Shown: in pieces, positions 45,481 to 55,834 of the stretch
Position numbering within the stretch: position 1 is the first letter of the stretch
How the letters are laid out: each line of letters opens with the position of its first letter
NCBI GenBank assembly: GCA_022592435.1
Contig: JABYQS010000045.1
Location: 124,001-188,000, forward strand
Origin: Cerioporus squamosus
Lineage: Eukaryota; Basidiomycota; Agaricomycetes; Polyporales; Polyporaceae
DNA length: 64,000 bases
Direction of reading: 5' to 3'
Notes under the pieces: generated by a model
Told to the model about the DNA's origin: nothing
The model's database searches: none
Seen by the model: the letters and a program-made list of their open reading frames with translations, nothing else
Program-made: the position numbers and the translations under genes

Positions 45481-46664
45481 ATGCGTCGCTCAACCTTTCT
45501 CAATCTTCCAGAGCAGGTTTTGTTTTGGGCTAAACCAGTAAGTCTCAAAGTTCTCTCGTGTTGTCAACCTTGACGACGATTCGCAGAGGAAAGTATGCTA
45601 CATCGACCGTCTCCCGGTGGAAGTGCTCGAACCCATCTCCGTGCTGGCTTGCACGGACAACGGCTCTACCGGTTGCGCACTCTCACGCGTCTCCCAGCGT
45701 ATGAGGGCCGCTACAAGGGCCGGCAGGTTTACCTCAGTCGCTCTGTCCTCGCGGACCGCGCAGCAGCTCGCATCATTCCTTGCGTGCTTCGTCGCAGAGC
45801 GGTCTCGCGTTGCGGCGGGATATTCCACTCCCAAAGTCCGACACCTCTTTCTGGCCTCCGCCAAGCGGACGTTAAAGGATGACGACCCAGGGGCTGGGGA
45901 AGAACTCAAGTCGTACCAGCAGGACATATCTTCCCTGATAGACCTGGTTGCAACCGACCTCTACTCCCTTCTCGTCTTCCACGAGCGCGGGTTCTACGGA
46001 GACGAGTTATACCTACCTGACATCGGACTCGCGAGCTATCCATCGTTGGTGAAACTCTCCGTGTTTGGAGGCGGATTGAGATTTGTACCGACGTTTCCCG
46101 GGTGGGACGATGATGACGCGGCCGACTCGACCGAAGACACCCCTTGCCTTCCTCGCCTTACACACCTGCAATTGTCTAGAACCAGTGGCTACTCCTCTGG
46201 TATAGGAAGACTGAAGCGTTGGACGCGAGAAGCACCCGGGCTCACCCATCTCTTCCTCTCCAACATCGACTACCCTGACCGATTCCCCGTGTTGCATGAT
46301 CTCCGAGATATCGTCAGTACGTGCAGTCTCACTTACTTCAGTATCTCTTGGGATGACTTATTGTTCAACTGCAGATCTCAATGGCTCAGACTCGCTGAAC
46401 GACTTGCAAGTTCTCATCGTGCAGCCAACCGCGGCGCCCCCAATGGGTGGCAAGTGTGGCACCCCCGGCGTGTCATACCGTCAGTTTGCCCAGAGTCTCT
46501 CGGAGCTTCATGAAAGCGGAGTGCGTCGATGGGCGCTGCTGCCCGTTGTCAAGAGGTCAACGGGACGAAAGGAGTTTGAGCGGGCTGCGAGGAAGGAGTG
46601 GTTCGCATGGCAACATGGTCGACCGGGCTGCTGGTCCGTAGACAAGTCCTATTACCGCACCTGA
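45481..46664 (+). CDS. F-box-like domain protein, tandem member 1
   Basis: Exons 45481-45537, 45587-46316 and 46375-46664 (1,077 nt, 358 aa). Exon 1 gives a short leader (MRRSTFLNLPEQ..). Exon 2 has 'IDRLPVEVLEPISVLACTDN' and 'CALSRVSQRMRAATRAGRFT', the same F-box-like block as its neighbours but the most diverged copy. Leucine-rich segments follow ('LIDLVATDLYSLLVFH', 'YPSLVKLSVFGGG', 'LPRLTHLQLSRTS', 'APGLTHLFLSN'). Exon 3 encodes 'PPMGGKCGTPGVSYRQFAQS' and a Trp-rich end. The phase-1 intron after 'LRDIV' is at the same place as in the other copies. Probably a substrate receptor of an SCF-type ligase; target unknown. Confidence 0.8.
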
Positions 46665-47284
46665 GACTTCAGTGATATTAGCTAATGCTTCAGGGTGATG
46701 CATCAAGCCCGACTCGGAGCAGTGTCCAAGCGGCCACACTGGGAACGGTCTGCACTTCTCGGAGTACTACTACCTGCCAGTCAGACAAGGCTGCGACTGC
46801 ATCGGAATGTACATGGCAGTATACCGGTGCGCGTGAGCTTTCTAAGAGCCCAGAAAAACAGCAGAAAGACATGGTCGTGGTCAGAAATGTCAAGGACATC
46901 GACAACGCGAACTTGAAGGCGCGAAGGCGCCTATTGGTATCTGCAATGGGGCCGCCAACTCACGCGGGCCCGGAGCTGATTCGACATTGGACTTCGATCA
47001 TCTTGAGTCTTGACCGCACCCGCAAACTCCTCGACGGTGGAATATATCATAACCTGGGGTGCGTCGCGGCTCTCACATCACATACACTACAGCGACACCG
47101 GGCCTGAGGACTGTGCGAACATGCGGATGACTTTTGCTGCAACCAGTCCAGGTGACAGACAGAGCGGCTTTTAGCATCAGCGTCCGACACGACGACGACA
47201 ACAGCCCCCGCGAGATACTCATATCAGGTCAGTGAGTGTTTACTCCTATCTAGTCTATCCCAGCTGACCCCATAACATACAGGG
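46665..47284. other. Intergenic region with likely leader intron of the next gene
   Basis: Holds the promoter of tandem member 2. An intron (GTCAGTGAG donor near 47228, acceptor CAG ending at 47282) stops two bases before the ATG. The open plus-strand stretch at 46685-47107 has no domain and is not called. Confidence 0.45.
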
Positions 47285-48334
47285 ATGGAGACACTCGCGC
47301 CAGAGATACTGCACAAAATCTATACGCTAGCTTGTACAGACGGCGGCCTCACTGGGTGCTCTCTATCCCTTGTATCCAAGCACGTCAGGTCCACTTCCAG
47401 CTCAGCACGATTCCACTCCGTTGCAATCTCTGGCACATCTAGGCAGCTAGCCGAATTCCTCTCCCTCTTCATCATCAAGCGCGCGGTTCTGGAGGTGGAC
47501 GGCTACATGCCGGTCGTCAAACACCTTTTCTTTGCTGCAGCGGAGGGCGAAGATAATATAGGGGACTGGCGCACAGATCTCTTGCCCTGGGATGTCGATG
47601 TCGATGTCGATGTCGATGCGGAAGATAATAATCGAGCGTCCATCGATGCCGCGAGGGAGAAGTACTTGCTGGACGTCGCCACGCTCTTCCGTCTCGTCGC
47701 GCCAGACCTACAAACGCTATCCTTCGTCCACTGTCACGGGCGGGCAGAACTCACCCACCTCTCAGGTATTGAGTGCCCCACCGGTCTCCCGGTTCTCCGC
47801 GAACTCACAATGATCGGAGACGATCCATTCGTCGGCGCGGCGTCTCCCGTATTCTATCCTTGCCTGACCCGCTTGCACCTCGATGGGCCCTCATGGCAAC
47901 ACAACAAGCTACCTTCGTGGGCGGAGCGCTCTCCTCAAGTTACGCACCTATGCCTCTCAGACATCAACAACATCACCCAACCCTTGGAGGACGTGGCCGG
48001 TGAGTACTCTGTTATCAGAGCCCGACTAGGCACTGACCTCCATCAACCAGCTACTGGTAGTCCATTCAGAAAGCTAAGCCACCTTTATGTCCAGCCTGAG
48101 GCGCCTCCCTCTCCGGGCGGTTGGTGCGGCAACCCTTACATCGAGCATGCCATGTTCATGGCCGACTTTGTCGAGTTCCCGAACACTGCGACCATCCCTA
48201 CCCATGCGCTGCGGCACAGAGACGGTCCCATAGAAAAGTGGATTCGGCAGGAGTGGCTGGATAGAATTGGAGGCGGCTTTGGGTGCTGGGTACCGTTCGA
48301 GCCGAAGACGAGTGGCATAGCTCAATTGACATAA
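47285..48334 (+). CDS. F-box-like domain protein, tandem member 2
   Basis: Exons 47285-47999 and 48051-48334 (999 nt, 332 aa); the 51-nt intron keeps frame, so an unspliced product would be 17 residues longer. 'METLAPEILHKIYTLACTDG' and 'SLSLVSKHVRSTSSSARFHS' form the F-box-like block. Leucine-rich segments ('LFRLVAPDLQTLSFVH', 'LPVLRELTMIGDDPFVG', 'YPCLTRLHLDGPSW', 'SPQVTHLCLSDI') follow. Exon 2 has 'PPSPGGWCGNPYIEHAMF' and 'RIGGGFGCWVPFEPK'. This is the copy most like the inverted gene at 30 kb (shared 'GG.CGNPYI' and 'KHLFFAAAEG'), which suggests those two separated most recently. An in-frame GATGTC microsatellite lies in exon 1. Confidence 0.83.
   Translation: METLAPEILHKIYTLACTDGGLTGCSLSLVSKHVRSTSSSARFHSVAISGTSRQLAEFLSLFIIKRAVLEVDGYMPVVKHLFFAAAEGEDNIGDWRTDLLPWDVDVDVDVDAEDNNRASIDAAREKYLLDVATLFRLVAPDLQTLSFVHCHGRAELTHLSGIECPTGLPVLRELTMIGDDPFVGAASPVFYPCLTRLHLDGPSWQHNKLPSWAERSPQVTHLCLSDINNITQPLEDVAGEYSVIRARLGTDLHQPATGSPFRKLSHLYVQPEAPPSPGGWCGNPYIEHAMFMADFVEFPNTATIPTHALRHRDGPIEKWIRQEWLDRIGGGFGCWVPFEPKTSGIAQLT
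47591..47614 (+). repeat. In-frame hexanucleotide microsatellite (GATGTC)4
   Basis: Four GATGTC units followed by GATGCG encode an Asp-Val run within tandem member 2. Copy-number change would keep the frame. Confidence 0.85.
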
Positions 48335-48807
48335 TCCAGGACGGTGAGTCCTTTCTGACTACTTACCTTGTAGCGAACCCGTGACTAATCTCCCGGAATG
48401 CAGTTTTACTGTCGTTGTGATATATGCCGCGCGGAGTTAGCCCGGAGAAGGATCAATGCCGAACGTGCACGTTCTCGCGCTCGGTGGGGCAGGACGGAGT
48501 GTCCGTAACCACGTACTGTACGGATGCAGTTATGACGAGTTTGTCTCCATTCGTTTCCCAGCACGGAGCGCGCTTGCAATGTAGGTCGCAATTGCGGCCA
48601 TTGCGGTGGATCAGGTGCGCACACGGGACTACGGGAAGCTTGCCCACGAGGTATTAGGTTTGATCTCTCATAGCGGCTGTATTAAAGCCATCCTCCCGAC
48701 GCCTAAGGGTTGCACTTGATATCCCACGTTCTGCGAATGAGGTGAGTCTGCGCCAGTCTGTGTAGTGAACCTGCAGTCACTCGCTGATCTTTTGACCGCC
48801 TACAGCA
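48335..48807 (+). promoter_or_regulatory. Promoter and leader of tandem member 3, with leader intron
   Basis: A likely intron at 48742-48805 (GTGAGTCTGC donor, TACAG acceptor) ends two bases before the ATG at 48808. Segments at 48600-48760 resemble 50250-50400 upstream of member 4, for example GGGAAGCTTGCCCACGAGGT versus GGGAAACTTGCCCAGGACGT. Confidence 0.55.
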
Positions 48808-49959
48808 ATGGAGGTTCTAGCACCGGAACTTTTGGACGATATCTTCGCGTTAGCGTGCACAGACGGCGGCTTCACAGGATGCTCCCTCTCGTCCGTATCT
48901 AAGCACATCAGGGCTGCTTCCCGTGCAGCCCGCTTCCACTCCATCTCTCTCACCGGTTCTCCGCAACAACCGACGCAGTTCCTCTCCTGCTTCCTCGCAG
49001 AGCGTGCCGCGGCAGCCATACGCACACCTACGATACGACACCTCCACCTCGTCGCCATGCAGAAAGAGAAGCCGTGGCGCGCCCCCGAGGAAGTCCAGCG
49101 TGAATCGCGCCAGATCACGAATCAGACCGCCAGATACATTGAGAGTGTCGCGACGCTCATTCGCCTTGTCGCGCAGGACCTCGAGACGCTGTGCCTCGTA
49201 CACAACCACGGCTGGATGCAGTTGATACAGCTGCCGAACATCGGGTGCCCCGCCGGGGCCTTCCCGATGCTGCGCGAACTTACACTCGTCGGTCCGGATC
49301 CGTTCGTGGCCACGGGCGCTGCCATGTCCCCATTCTACCCCCGACTGGAGCGACTTCACCTCGGCTTTCCTACATACTTCCCATGGGACCTCAGCTTTGA
49401 CTCCTGGGCCACCCGTGCTCCAGGTGTCACCCATCTATACCTCTCGGAAGTCAACGGGGCCCCGCCAGCAGTAGTGGATGCAGTCGGTGAGTCGTGTTGC
49501 GTGCATGCCACGCGCTATACTTCGTGAACACCACACTAACCACACGTCCGTATTCGAGACGTTTCCCGGCCCACGTTCAAGAACTTGCGCCATCTGCTCA
49601 TGCGCCCTATAAGGCCCGAGGGGGACAGATCTGTCCAAGACCACGACTTTTTGGTTGAAGTCCTCGGTCTCTTCTGCGAGACAGCGGCTATCCATGCTGA
49701 AGTAGTTCCGTACGGAAAGAGCCCTCACGAGTGGGAGGGGACAGCGAAGCAAGAGTGGCTGGAAAGACTGACTGGCGGGAGTCGATGCTGTGTGTTCTCG
49801 AAGGAAGCGGCCTCACAGGACTCGATACCCTCCGGATCTGAACCTCGGCGCGTGCGCCTGGAATGGGCAGATTTGGTGGCCCGCGTGCGACAGAAGAGAG
49901 AGGCGGCGGCGATCGCCCGAATGGAGAAGCTCATTGCCTTGAACTGGAGTAACGCGTAG
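48808..49959 (+). CDS. F-box-like domain protein, tandem member 3
   Basis: Exons 48808-49486 and 49559-49959 (1,080 nt, 359 aa). 'MEVLAPELLDDIFALACTDG' and 'SLSSVSKHIRAASRAARFHS' give the F-box-like block. Leucine-rich parts are 'LIRLVAQDLETLCLVHNHG', 'FPMLRELTLVGPDPFV', 'YPRLERLHLGFPTY' and 'APGVTHLYLSEV'. Exon 2 starts 'RPTFKNLRHLLMRPIRP' and ends in a basic helix ('VRQKREAAAIARMEKLI'). It is very close to member 4 along its whole length, including the upstream region, so these two arose by recent tandem duplication. The C-terminal helix is complete here and serves as reference for the broken end of member 4. Confidence 0.83.
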
Positions 49960-50465
49960 TATTTGCATGTTCATGCGGCAGTGGCTGCCACTAACCACAC
50001 AGCGATATGATCTTTGCGTCTTGTCCGTAGGGTATGCTAGTCGTCCTGCGTCCGAATTGACCATTCTTATGTATGCATGCAACCTGTATATCCTATCGGA
50101 AGCCGTGGTCCAAGCATAAGGCGAGAGCACCTTGTCCATCTCCGAGTAGCAATGAATCTATCAGTCATATGTTCACGGTGAGGGAGGATGCTCACCTCGC
50201 AAGCTGTGGTTTGCATCGCCGTAGTAGAGTACATTGCCTGTCGCGACTGCGATCGTCCCGGATCTGGTGCGCAGGCGCAACCATGGGAAACTTGCCCAGG
50301 ACGTACTAGGCTTGATACTATAGTGTCCGTCTTATAGCTCATCCTCACCGCGCTGAAGTTCGTAATCTCGGATCCTGCTAGTTAAGGTGAGTCTGCCGAT
50401 TCCTCTTTAATCTGAGTAGTCGATAGTTAACCACTCACTGATATTCGGACCGGCCTATAGCCTCG
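49960..50465 (+). promoter_or_regulatory. Promoter and leader of tandem member 4, with leader intron
   Basis: A likely intron at 50387-50460 (GTGAGTCTGC donor as in member 3, CTATAG acceptor) ends five bases before the ATG. The region shares blocks with the member 3 promoter, so the duplication unit included the promoter. Confidence 0.55.
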
Positions 50466-51507
50466 ATGGATGACCTAGCACCGGAGCTCCTAGACAATAT
50501 CTTCACGTCGGCATGCACAGACGGAGGCTTCACGGGATGCTCCCTCTCCTCAGTATCCAAGCACATCAGGGCCACTTCCCGTGCAGCCCGCTTCCTCTCG
50601 ATCTCTCTCACCGGTTCTCCTCTACAACTAGCCCAATTCCTCTCCTGCTTCATCGCCGAGTGTTCCAGCCCCGCCATACGCACGCCTAACATGCGACACC
50701 TCTACCTCGTCGCCATGAAGAACAAGAAGCCGTGGCGCGCCTCCGACCAAGCCAGGCCTGAACTGCGCCACATTGCGGAAGAAGCGGCGAAGTACGTCGA
50801 GGACGTCACGACGCTCTTCCGCCTAGTCGCACGGGACCTCGAAACGCTGTGCCTCGTGCACATGAACGGCTGGATGCGGCTGGTCCAGCTGTCAAACGTC
50901 GGGTGCCCCGCCGGGGGCTTCCCGTTACTGCGCGAGCTCGCGCTCGTCGGCGCGGATCCGTTCGTAGCAGTGGACACTGCCCTGTCTCCGTTCTATCCCA
51001 AGCTGAAGCGACTGCACATCGGCATTCCAGCATACCCCCGGGCCGCATGGGACATCCGCTACGATGCATGGGCCACCCGCGCTCCTGGATTGACTCACCT
51101 GTGCCTATCGGAAGTCAGAGCCGTGTCGCCAGCGATGGAGGATCTTGTCGGTAAGTTCTCGACTCTGCCATGTTGTGCGGAGAGACTGTGAGCACTCACT
51201 CACCGCCTTAGGAGACGCAACGCCGCTCAAGAACCTGCGCCATCTGCTCTTGCGACCCGTCGGCCCGCCCGTCGGGGCTCGTTGCGGCGGTCCGTCACAA
51301 CAACACGGTGATATGCTCGAGGCCCTCAATCTCTTCTGCGAGAGCGCCGCGATCCATGCTGAAGTGATGCCGAACGAGAAGCACCACCAAGGGTGGGTCG
51401 CGAAGGCCAAGCAGGAGTGGCAGGATAGGCTCGAAGGCGGCCCTGGATGCTGGCTGATGTCGGAAGCAGCAGGCCTGGGCCGTGCACGACGCGAAGGCGG
51501 GAGCTGA
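50466..51507 (+). CDS. F-box-like domain protein, tandem member 4, C-terminus cut by a frame change
   Basis: Exons 50466-51150 and 51212-51507 (981 nt, 326 aa). 'MDDLAPELLDNIFTSACTDG' and 'SLSSVSKHIRATSRAARFLS' form the F-box-like block; the leucine-rich part is 'LFRLVARDLETLCLVHMNG', 'FPLLRELALVGADPFV', 'YPKLKRLHIGIPAY' and 'APGLTHLCLSEV'. Exon 2 has 'PLKNLRHLLLRPVGPP' and 'RLEGGPGCWLMSEAAG'. The frame then ends early at 51507. In the +1 frame the sequence continues to a stop at 51599-51601 with 'EPRVRRGWEDLIAQARERRE', matching the end of member 3. One extra base (or two missing) between about 51463 and 51504 explains this. The gene is convergent with the DJ-1-like gene. Confidence 0.8.
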
Positions 51508-51741
51508 GCCGCGGGTGCGCCGTGGATGGGAAGACTTGATAGCCCAGGCGCGAGAGAGGAGAGAGGCGGCGATGGCGGCTTGGCTTGAACAGTTAAGCTA
51601 GGCTCTGACGTAGCACAGTTGTTGCATACGAGATCCTCCTTGCGCTCAGTGTCACTCCCATTGGGGATCACAATTCATCTTTGGTCCGAGAGTCATCCTT
51701 CCGCACATATAAGTATCCACGACATTTACATCCTATGGAGG

Positions 51742-52752
51742 TCAAATTACCATCCTCCAAGCGGAAGCCGAGAGCGCTTTGTCAATCTCCTCAGCGAGTG
51801 GCTTCCCGGAGGCCGGGTTCTGGCCAGTCATAACGTTTCCATCCACGACGACGCACGCCTGTTCAACAGTCAACCGTCAGTTCAGTATAGCAGTGCGCAG
51901 CTCAGAGGTCGCAAGTGAAGGAAAACACGCACCTCACCAGGAGCAGAACAGGAGTACTCGCCGCCGAGCTCCTTGATGCGCGACTCCACTAGGAACGGGA
52001 CGTCCTGGCAACCCAACCAGCACAGGAGTGAGCAGATTCGCTTACAACGACACCGCAGGACTCAACGCACCTTCGTCGTCTTGAAGTTCTCCTCCTCAAC
52101 ATTTGAGATCGCCGTAGCGCGGCGGCCCTTGAAGATGTTCACGCCTTGCGCATCCGTGACGTTCACCAGAGCAGCGGGGCCGTGGCACACCGCAGATGTA
52201 ATCTTGCCCGCACGGTAGAACTGCCGTGGTACGTGCAGGTGAGCGCATGGTACTACCCACGACGGGCACGAGCGAGCTCACCTCGTTCGCAAGCCTGATG
52301 TTATCTGGGTCCTCTGGGAGGTCAATGGCGGGCGCGTGCCCGCCGACGTAGAAAATGGCGTCGTAGTCGCTGGCGTCGACCTCGGACAGCTTCTTCGCGT
52401 TCGCGAGCTTCGCCTTCACAACGGGGTCCTCGAGGAACCCTGCGTCTTGTTTGAAGTACTCGATGCTCGACTTGTCGACGGGCGGGTTCGGGCCCTTGGG
52501 CGACGCGAAATCGATCTCGTACTTCGGCGCGAGCACTAGTGGCCAACACATAAGCGGCTGCATGCAAAGAGTGAGCTAGAGATGAGACGCACCGTAGTAA
52601 GGATGTGCAGCCTCGGGAAGGTACCAGCCCTGTCATGCGAGGAAAGTCAGCAACGTACGGTGGTTCCGGCGCAAGACGAGCGAGCGTACGGTTGGCTTCC
52701 CGAGCAGAGTTTCCTCGGTGGAGGTGAGAACGAAGAGGATACGATTCGGCAT
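51742..52752 (-). CDS. DJ-1/PfpI-superfamily protein (Hsp31-like, class I glutamine amidotransferase fold)
   Basis: Hsp31-type members act as glutathione-independent glyoxalases or chaperones. Six exons: 52752-52690, 52629-52593, 52535-52282, 52220-52071, 52014 region as 52004-51933, and 51858-51742 (693 nt, 230 aa; phases agree). The start 'MPNRILFVLTSTEE' and 'GWYLPEAAHPYY' place the early Glu of the active site. 'YDAIFYVGGHAPAIDLP' follows, then the nucleophile elbow 'ITSAVCHGPAALVNV' with the catalytic Cys-His pair. The end is 'VVVDGNVMTGQNPASGKPLA', as in the family. It is a single-domain cytosolic protein of usual length. I cannot tell glyoxalase III from other activities by sequence alone. 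Confidence 0.9.
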
Positions 52753-53601
52753 TGTTAGGCCTGAGGATGTCGGTTGGGTCTCCTGTGGAAGAAGTACCTA
52801 GCCTTTAAATACCAGGCTACCTTCCATCTTCATTCACGTTCGTAGGGGCTAGCGCGGTGCGTACAGTTCCACTCCATCACGAATTACGCGCGTGCTGGTA
52901 CGCGTCGTGTCACTGTAGAGGGCAGCGAGGAGTCAGTACATCCACATGCATTGCAAATCTCGTGAGCGCACGAGTGGTTTACGATCGCATCACCCAAATC
53001 GGTGGCCATGATGCTGATTAACGGGACTGCCACTGCATGTAGCGATCCCCGTACCGGATTACTTGATCGACTTGTGAACGGGGATTGGCGATGCGCGCAG
53101 CACGATAGCACGCATCCGACCGGAGGTGCGTACACGTACTAGGCAGACTCCGCTCGGATTGCCCATGTGGGCATTGACACTAGTCGGGTAAGTACCAAAG
53201 CAGGCATCAAGGATAGGAGTTCTTCTCTGTTGCTGCCAGTGAACCGCGGGCTGCAAGTGGGTCAAGTCACAAGTACCAAGACTTGAGTGCGGGCCCAATT
53301 CGCCGACGTTGGGATCTCCAACTTCACTGAAAGGTAGCGGAATTTGCGTTGCCAATTACCCAGCATGCCATGCAGGTACAGGGAATGGTGAGCTGGAACT
53401 GGTGACTGGAGCCCTCGTTGTTTCTGTCAAACAGGGAGGTCGAACTCAAGTCGCGGCCGCGGCGGTGAGTAGCAGAGTACGGATGGCCGGCCCGACGGCG
53501 GAAATGTTTTTCGTGATCGACGCAGCAAGCGCCATACCCACTTCACCCCTCGAGTCTTCCAGGATCTCCAAGTCTTGCTCGATTACTGGTTCTCTGGCAC
53601 T
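52753..53601. other. Divergent intergenic region, DJ-1-like / DBP8
   Basis: About 850 bp between outward-facing genes. It has several AGTACC/GTACTAG motifs (53140-53280) and no recognisable gene. Confidence 0.45.
52804..52811 (-). promoter_or_regulatory. TATA-like element of the DJ-1-like gene
   Basis: The minus strand reads TATTTAAAGG here, 52-59 bp upstream of the ATG at 52752. Good position for a TATA box with a very short leader. Confidence 0.4.
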
Positions 53602-55834
53602 ATGGCAGGCGCAAAACGACACGCACTCACAGCGGATGACCTCATGAGGATGCAGGAAGGACCCCAGCGTAAGCGACTCAGGCTGGACGACTCGGAAGAC
53701 GAAGACTTCGAGGCTGGGAAGTCGGCAGCGGAGGAAGAGGTGGAGGAACATGAACGCGGCGATAGTGATGGCGAGGTCGAGTCGGAGTCAAACGAAGGGT
53801 CTGAAAAGGAGGCGGGCAACACAGGGGGCTCGGGGGGCTCGGGAGACGAGAGCGACGTTGCCCAGCGCGCCGCCCCGCCAATATCCCTGCCTCAAGACGA
53901 CGAAGACGAGGATGCGGACAGCCGCTTCGCGTCCTCCCGTATCAGCTTCAAACCCAGAGCTGCGAAGCCGGAACCCCAGCACAGCGCGCCGCCGCGCAGC
54001 AAACCGTTACCGACGAGCTACGAGTCCATGGGCATATCCTCCGTCCTCGTCTCCGCACTCGCCAAGATGTCCATCAGGACGCCCACCGAGATTCAAGCCG
54101 CGTGCATACCACCGCTCCTAGCAGGCGAGTACGCGCTCTGTCTGCCGTTCTGGGGAGCGCTGCTGACATGCGCACGACCCAAGGTAGGGATTGCATAGGA
54201 AACGCGAAGACAGGCTCGGGAAAGACCATCGCGTTCGCCCTGCCCATCCTGCAGAAGCTCTCGCTCGACCCCTATGGGATATTTGCCCTTGTCCTGACCC
54301 CCACGCGGTACGTCTGTCCCTCACGTCGTCTGCGTCTCACCAGTGCGATCCTGAAGAACGCAGCGAGCTTGCGTTCCAGATATCCGAGCAGTTCGCGGTG
54401 CTCGGCGCGCCGCTGAACCTGCGGACAGCCGTCGTGGTCGGAGGCATGGACATCATCGCGCAAGCCCTCGAGCTCGGCAACCGCCCGCACGTCGTCGTCG
54501 CCACCCCCGGGCGGATCGTAGACCTCCTGAAGAGCTCGTCCGGGGAATGGGACCTGTCGAGAGTCAAGTTCCTGGTATGTAATCGCTCGCTTCATTCGGG
54601 TGGGGGTCGCCTTGCTCAGTTCAGTCGCTAGGTCCTCGACGAAGCCGATCGTCTGCTCACGCCGACGTTCGCGCCTGAGCTGTCGTACTTGTTCGAGGTG
54701 TTGCCGAAGGAGCGGCAGACGTGTCTGTTCACCGCGACGCTCACGCCTGCGGTCGAGCGCCTCGCGGATGCGCCTCCACGACCTGGCAAGCAGAAGCCGT
54801 TCGTCCACCGCATGACAGCAGCGTGCGTACTCTCCCGTCAAGCAGTATTCCATGGTACTGATCAAACTGTGCAGTGTCGAGACGGTGGAGACGCTCAAGC
54901 AGCACTTTATCCTCGTTCCCTCACACGTCCGCGAGGCCTACCTCTACTACTTCCTCTGCAACCCCCCGGAGTCCACACACCACCTCCGCCGCGCCGCCCC
55001 AGAGCCCACCAAACCCTCCCGCAAGCAATCAAAACCACAGAACAAGCAGAAGAAGTCGCAGAAGAAGAAATCCTCCGCAGACGACGACGACACCGAGCCC
55101 ACCCAGCCCCCGCCCACAATCATCTTCTGCACGCACCCGCGCACGGCCGCCTACCTCACGCACCTCCTGCAGACGCTCAAGATCCGCGCGACCGCGCTGC
55201 ACTCGCGCCTCACGCAGCGCGAGCGGCTCACCTCGCTCGCGCTCTTCCGCGCGTCCGTCGTGCCCGTGCTCGTCTCGACCGACGTCGGCGCGCGCGGGCT
55301 CGACATCGAGGACGTCGCGCTCGTCGTCAACTGGGACGTCCCCGCCGAGCCCGAGGAGTACACGCACCGCGTCGGACGGACCGCGCGTGCCGGCCGCGGC
55401 GGAGTCGCCGTGAGCTTCGTCACGGAGCGCGACGAGGAGCGCGTTCTGCGCGTCGAGGAGCGGATCGGTGCGTGCCGTCGTCCGCCTGCGTTCCGTGTCT
55501 CTTGTATGCGTTTGCTGACTGACGGTGGTCGCGGACGCAGGCACGAAGCTGACGGAGCTGGAGCTGCCCGAGGAGCGGGTGCTCGAGAAGCTGAACGCGG
55601 TCTCCACCGCGAAGCGCCTCGCGAACATGGTGCGTCCCTCTTCCCTCTTTGCCCGACTGCGCGGCGCGGTGTGCGAGAGATGTGCTGACCATCTGGCGAT
55701 CCGGCCCCGTCTGCGTGCGTGTGCAGGAGCTCCACGACTCGGACTTCGGGAAGCGCGAGGAGATCCACAAGATCAAGCGGGCGAAACGCGCCGCGGACGT
55801 CCAGGCTCACGCTCAGATTCAAGGACAGCTCTAG
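53602..55834 (+). CDS. DBP8: DEAD-box ATP-dependent RNA helicase Dbp8 (DDX49-like)
   Basis: Dbp8 works in the nucleolus in 40S subunit (18S rRNA) assembly. Seven exons: 53602-54124, 54184-54307, 54364-54574, 54632-54822, 54875-55467, 55541-55629, 55727-55834 (1,839 nt, 612 aa). An acidic Ser/Glu N-terminus precedes the Q motif ('[20 protein letters not shown]'), motif I 'AKTGSGKT', Ia 'PTRELAFQI', '[12 protein letters not shown]', DEAD box 'VLDEADRLL', III 'FTATLTP', then '[13 protein letters not shown]', '[11 protein letters not shown]', '[15 protein letters not shown]' and VI '[13 protein letters not shown]'. A Lys/Gln/Asp-rich insert sits between the RecA lobes. Intron 1 uses a GC donor (GCGAGT at 54125), the only choice that gives a correct Q motif to motif I join. 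Confidence 0.95.

Noticed and set aside
46685..47107. 140-codon plus-strand open frame between tandem members 1 and 2
   Set aside because: Its translation matches neither neighbour nor any domain I know; it fits intergenic sequence.
45481..51507. Tandem array considered as a biosynthetic or defence cluster
   Set aside because: All four products are one F-box-like family; no enzymes, transporters, NLR-type or toxin-like genes accompany them.
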